This document shows positions 33,858-34,346 of a stretch of DNA of 34,346 nucleotides, in pieces (the stretch's first letter is position 1; every line of letters begins with the position of its first letter). A program made the position numbers and the translations under genes. The notes under the pieces are model-generated. The model was not told the DNA's origin and made no database searches. It saw only the letters and a list, made by a program, of their open reading frames with translations. Origin of the DNA: Amphimedon queenslandica (taxonomy: Eukaryota; Porifera; Demospongiae; Haplosclerida; Niphatidae); contig NW_003546342.1 in the NCBI RefSeq assembly GCF_000090795.2, positions 12,352 through 46,697 of the forward strand. The letters run 5' to 3'.

Positions 33858-34346
33858 CTATAAAATTTAAACGATAATGATTAATTTGTATGACATATTA
33901 ATTGATTCGGTAACTGGTTAATAAATGCAATAACTAACTGACAGTTTTATAGTCTGCACAGTGTGTTTTATGTAATACAAAGGTGACATAATAAATTCAA
34001 TTATATGCATATTAATAGACAAGTATACACAACTGAGTGTGTTATTATATCATGTGAGTCCTCAATTAAGAACTTACTAAGTGTTTGCATGTACACACAT
34101 ACATATACACAGGAATGATACAATAACACACATACATGTACATTTATACATGCATAGACATAATTTTTGTGGTTAAAATCTTTTATGGTTGAAGTGACCC
34201 AAAAAATTGTGATGCATAGCATACTTTCTACACCAGATTATTGCAACTATTTTTAATATGAAGCAGTGGTCAAGCCCAAGAGGCTCCTTGTCAGATTCAG
34301 TACTTTCAGTGTCACAAGCAAAGTTTATCAAATAGCTATCCATCGT
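33858..34346. other. Intron or upstream sequence at the right edge
   Basis: The acceptor TTTTATAG|ATT at 33858 shows that an upstream exon exists, but no kelch exon with a matching phase-0 donor is visible here. ACATGTAC-type repeats occur near 34125-34145. A minus-strand open stretch (34343-34174) starts MDSYLINFACDTESTESDKE but has no recognised family. Confidence 0.5.

Noticed and set aside
34174-34343. Minus-strand frame at the right edge as an exon of the kelch gene
   Set aside because: No kelch motif, no phase-0 donor joining to 33857, and it runs into a likely repeat.

Overview
The window reads as eukaryotic nuclear DNA from a compact, AT-rich invertebrate genome, most likely a demosponge of the Amphimedon type. 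This is an inference. It rests on many 43-80 bp introns with GT/AG ends, Ig and FN3 domains encoded one per exon with phase 1-1 introns, a sacsin-like giant gene in essentially one exon, a kelch/coiled-coil/ZU5 protein, and decayed transposons in the spaces between genes. I see no bacterial operon, CRISPR array, rRNA or tRNA.

Layout, left to right. 1-2258 (-): 5' part of a secreted or membrane Ig-domain gene, with its signal-peptide exon at 2165-2258, running off the left edge. 2782-3172 (-): two probable terminal exons of an unrecognised gene. 4352-7381 (+): a complete 11-exon receptor of 848 aa (signal peptide, 2 Ig, 5 FN3, one transmembrane helix, short tyrosine-bearing tail). 7644-9297 (-): a six-exon, 170-aa ML-domain (NPC2/GM2A/MD-2 superfamily) secreted protein. 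10153-23805 (-): a three-exon, 4290-aa sacsin-like protein (three Hsp90-like sacsin repeats, DnaJ, HEPN), with one exon of 12.4 kb. 23943-24492 (+): a doubtful short spliced ORF head-to-head with sacsin. 24.0-29.2 kb: a gene-poor repeat zone with a palindromic MITE, a ~190-bp tandem repeat, ACATGTAC palindromes, an EF-hand pseudogene and a LINE relic. 29237-33857 (-): the 3' part of a 14-or-more-exon kelch/coiled-coil/ZU5/UPA-like/alpha-helical gene, running off the right edge, with a TA-flanked MITE in its first visible intron.

How the genes may relate: two cell-surface Ig-type genes, an MD-2-like lipid binder, a sacsin-like chaperone ATPase carrying a HEPN domain, and a ZU5-type adaptor sit within 34 kb. 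Each family has members linked to recognition, innate immunity or proteostasis, but nothing in the sequence proves that they act together. Exon models were built by hand from reading frame, phase agreement and GT/AG sites. All coding sums close in frame, but there is no transcript evidence.
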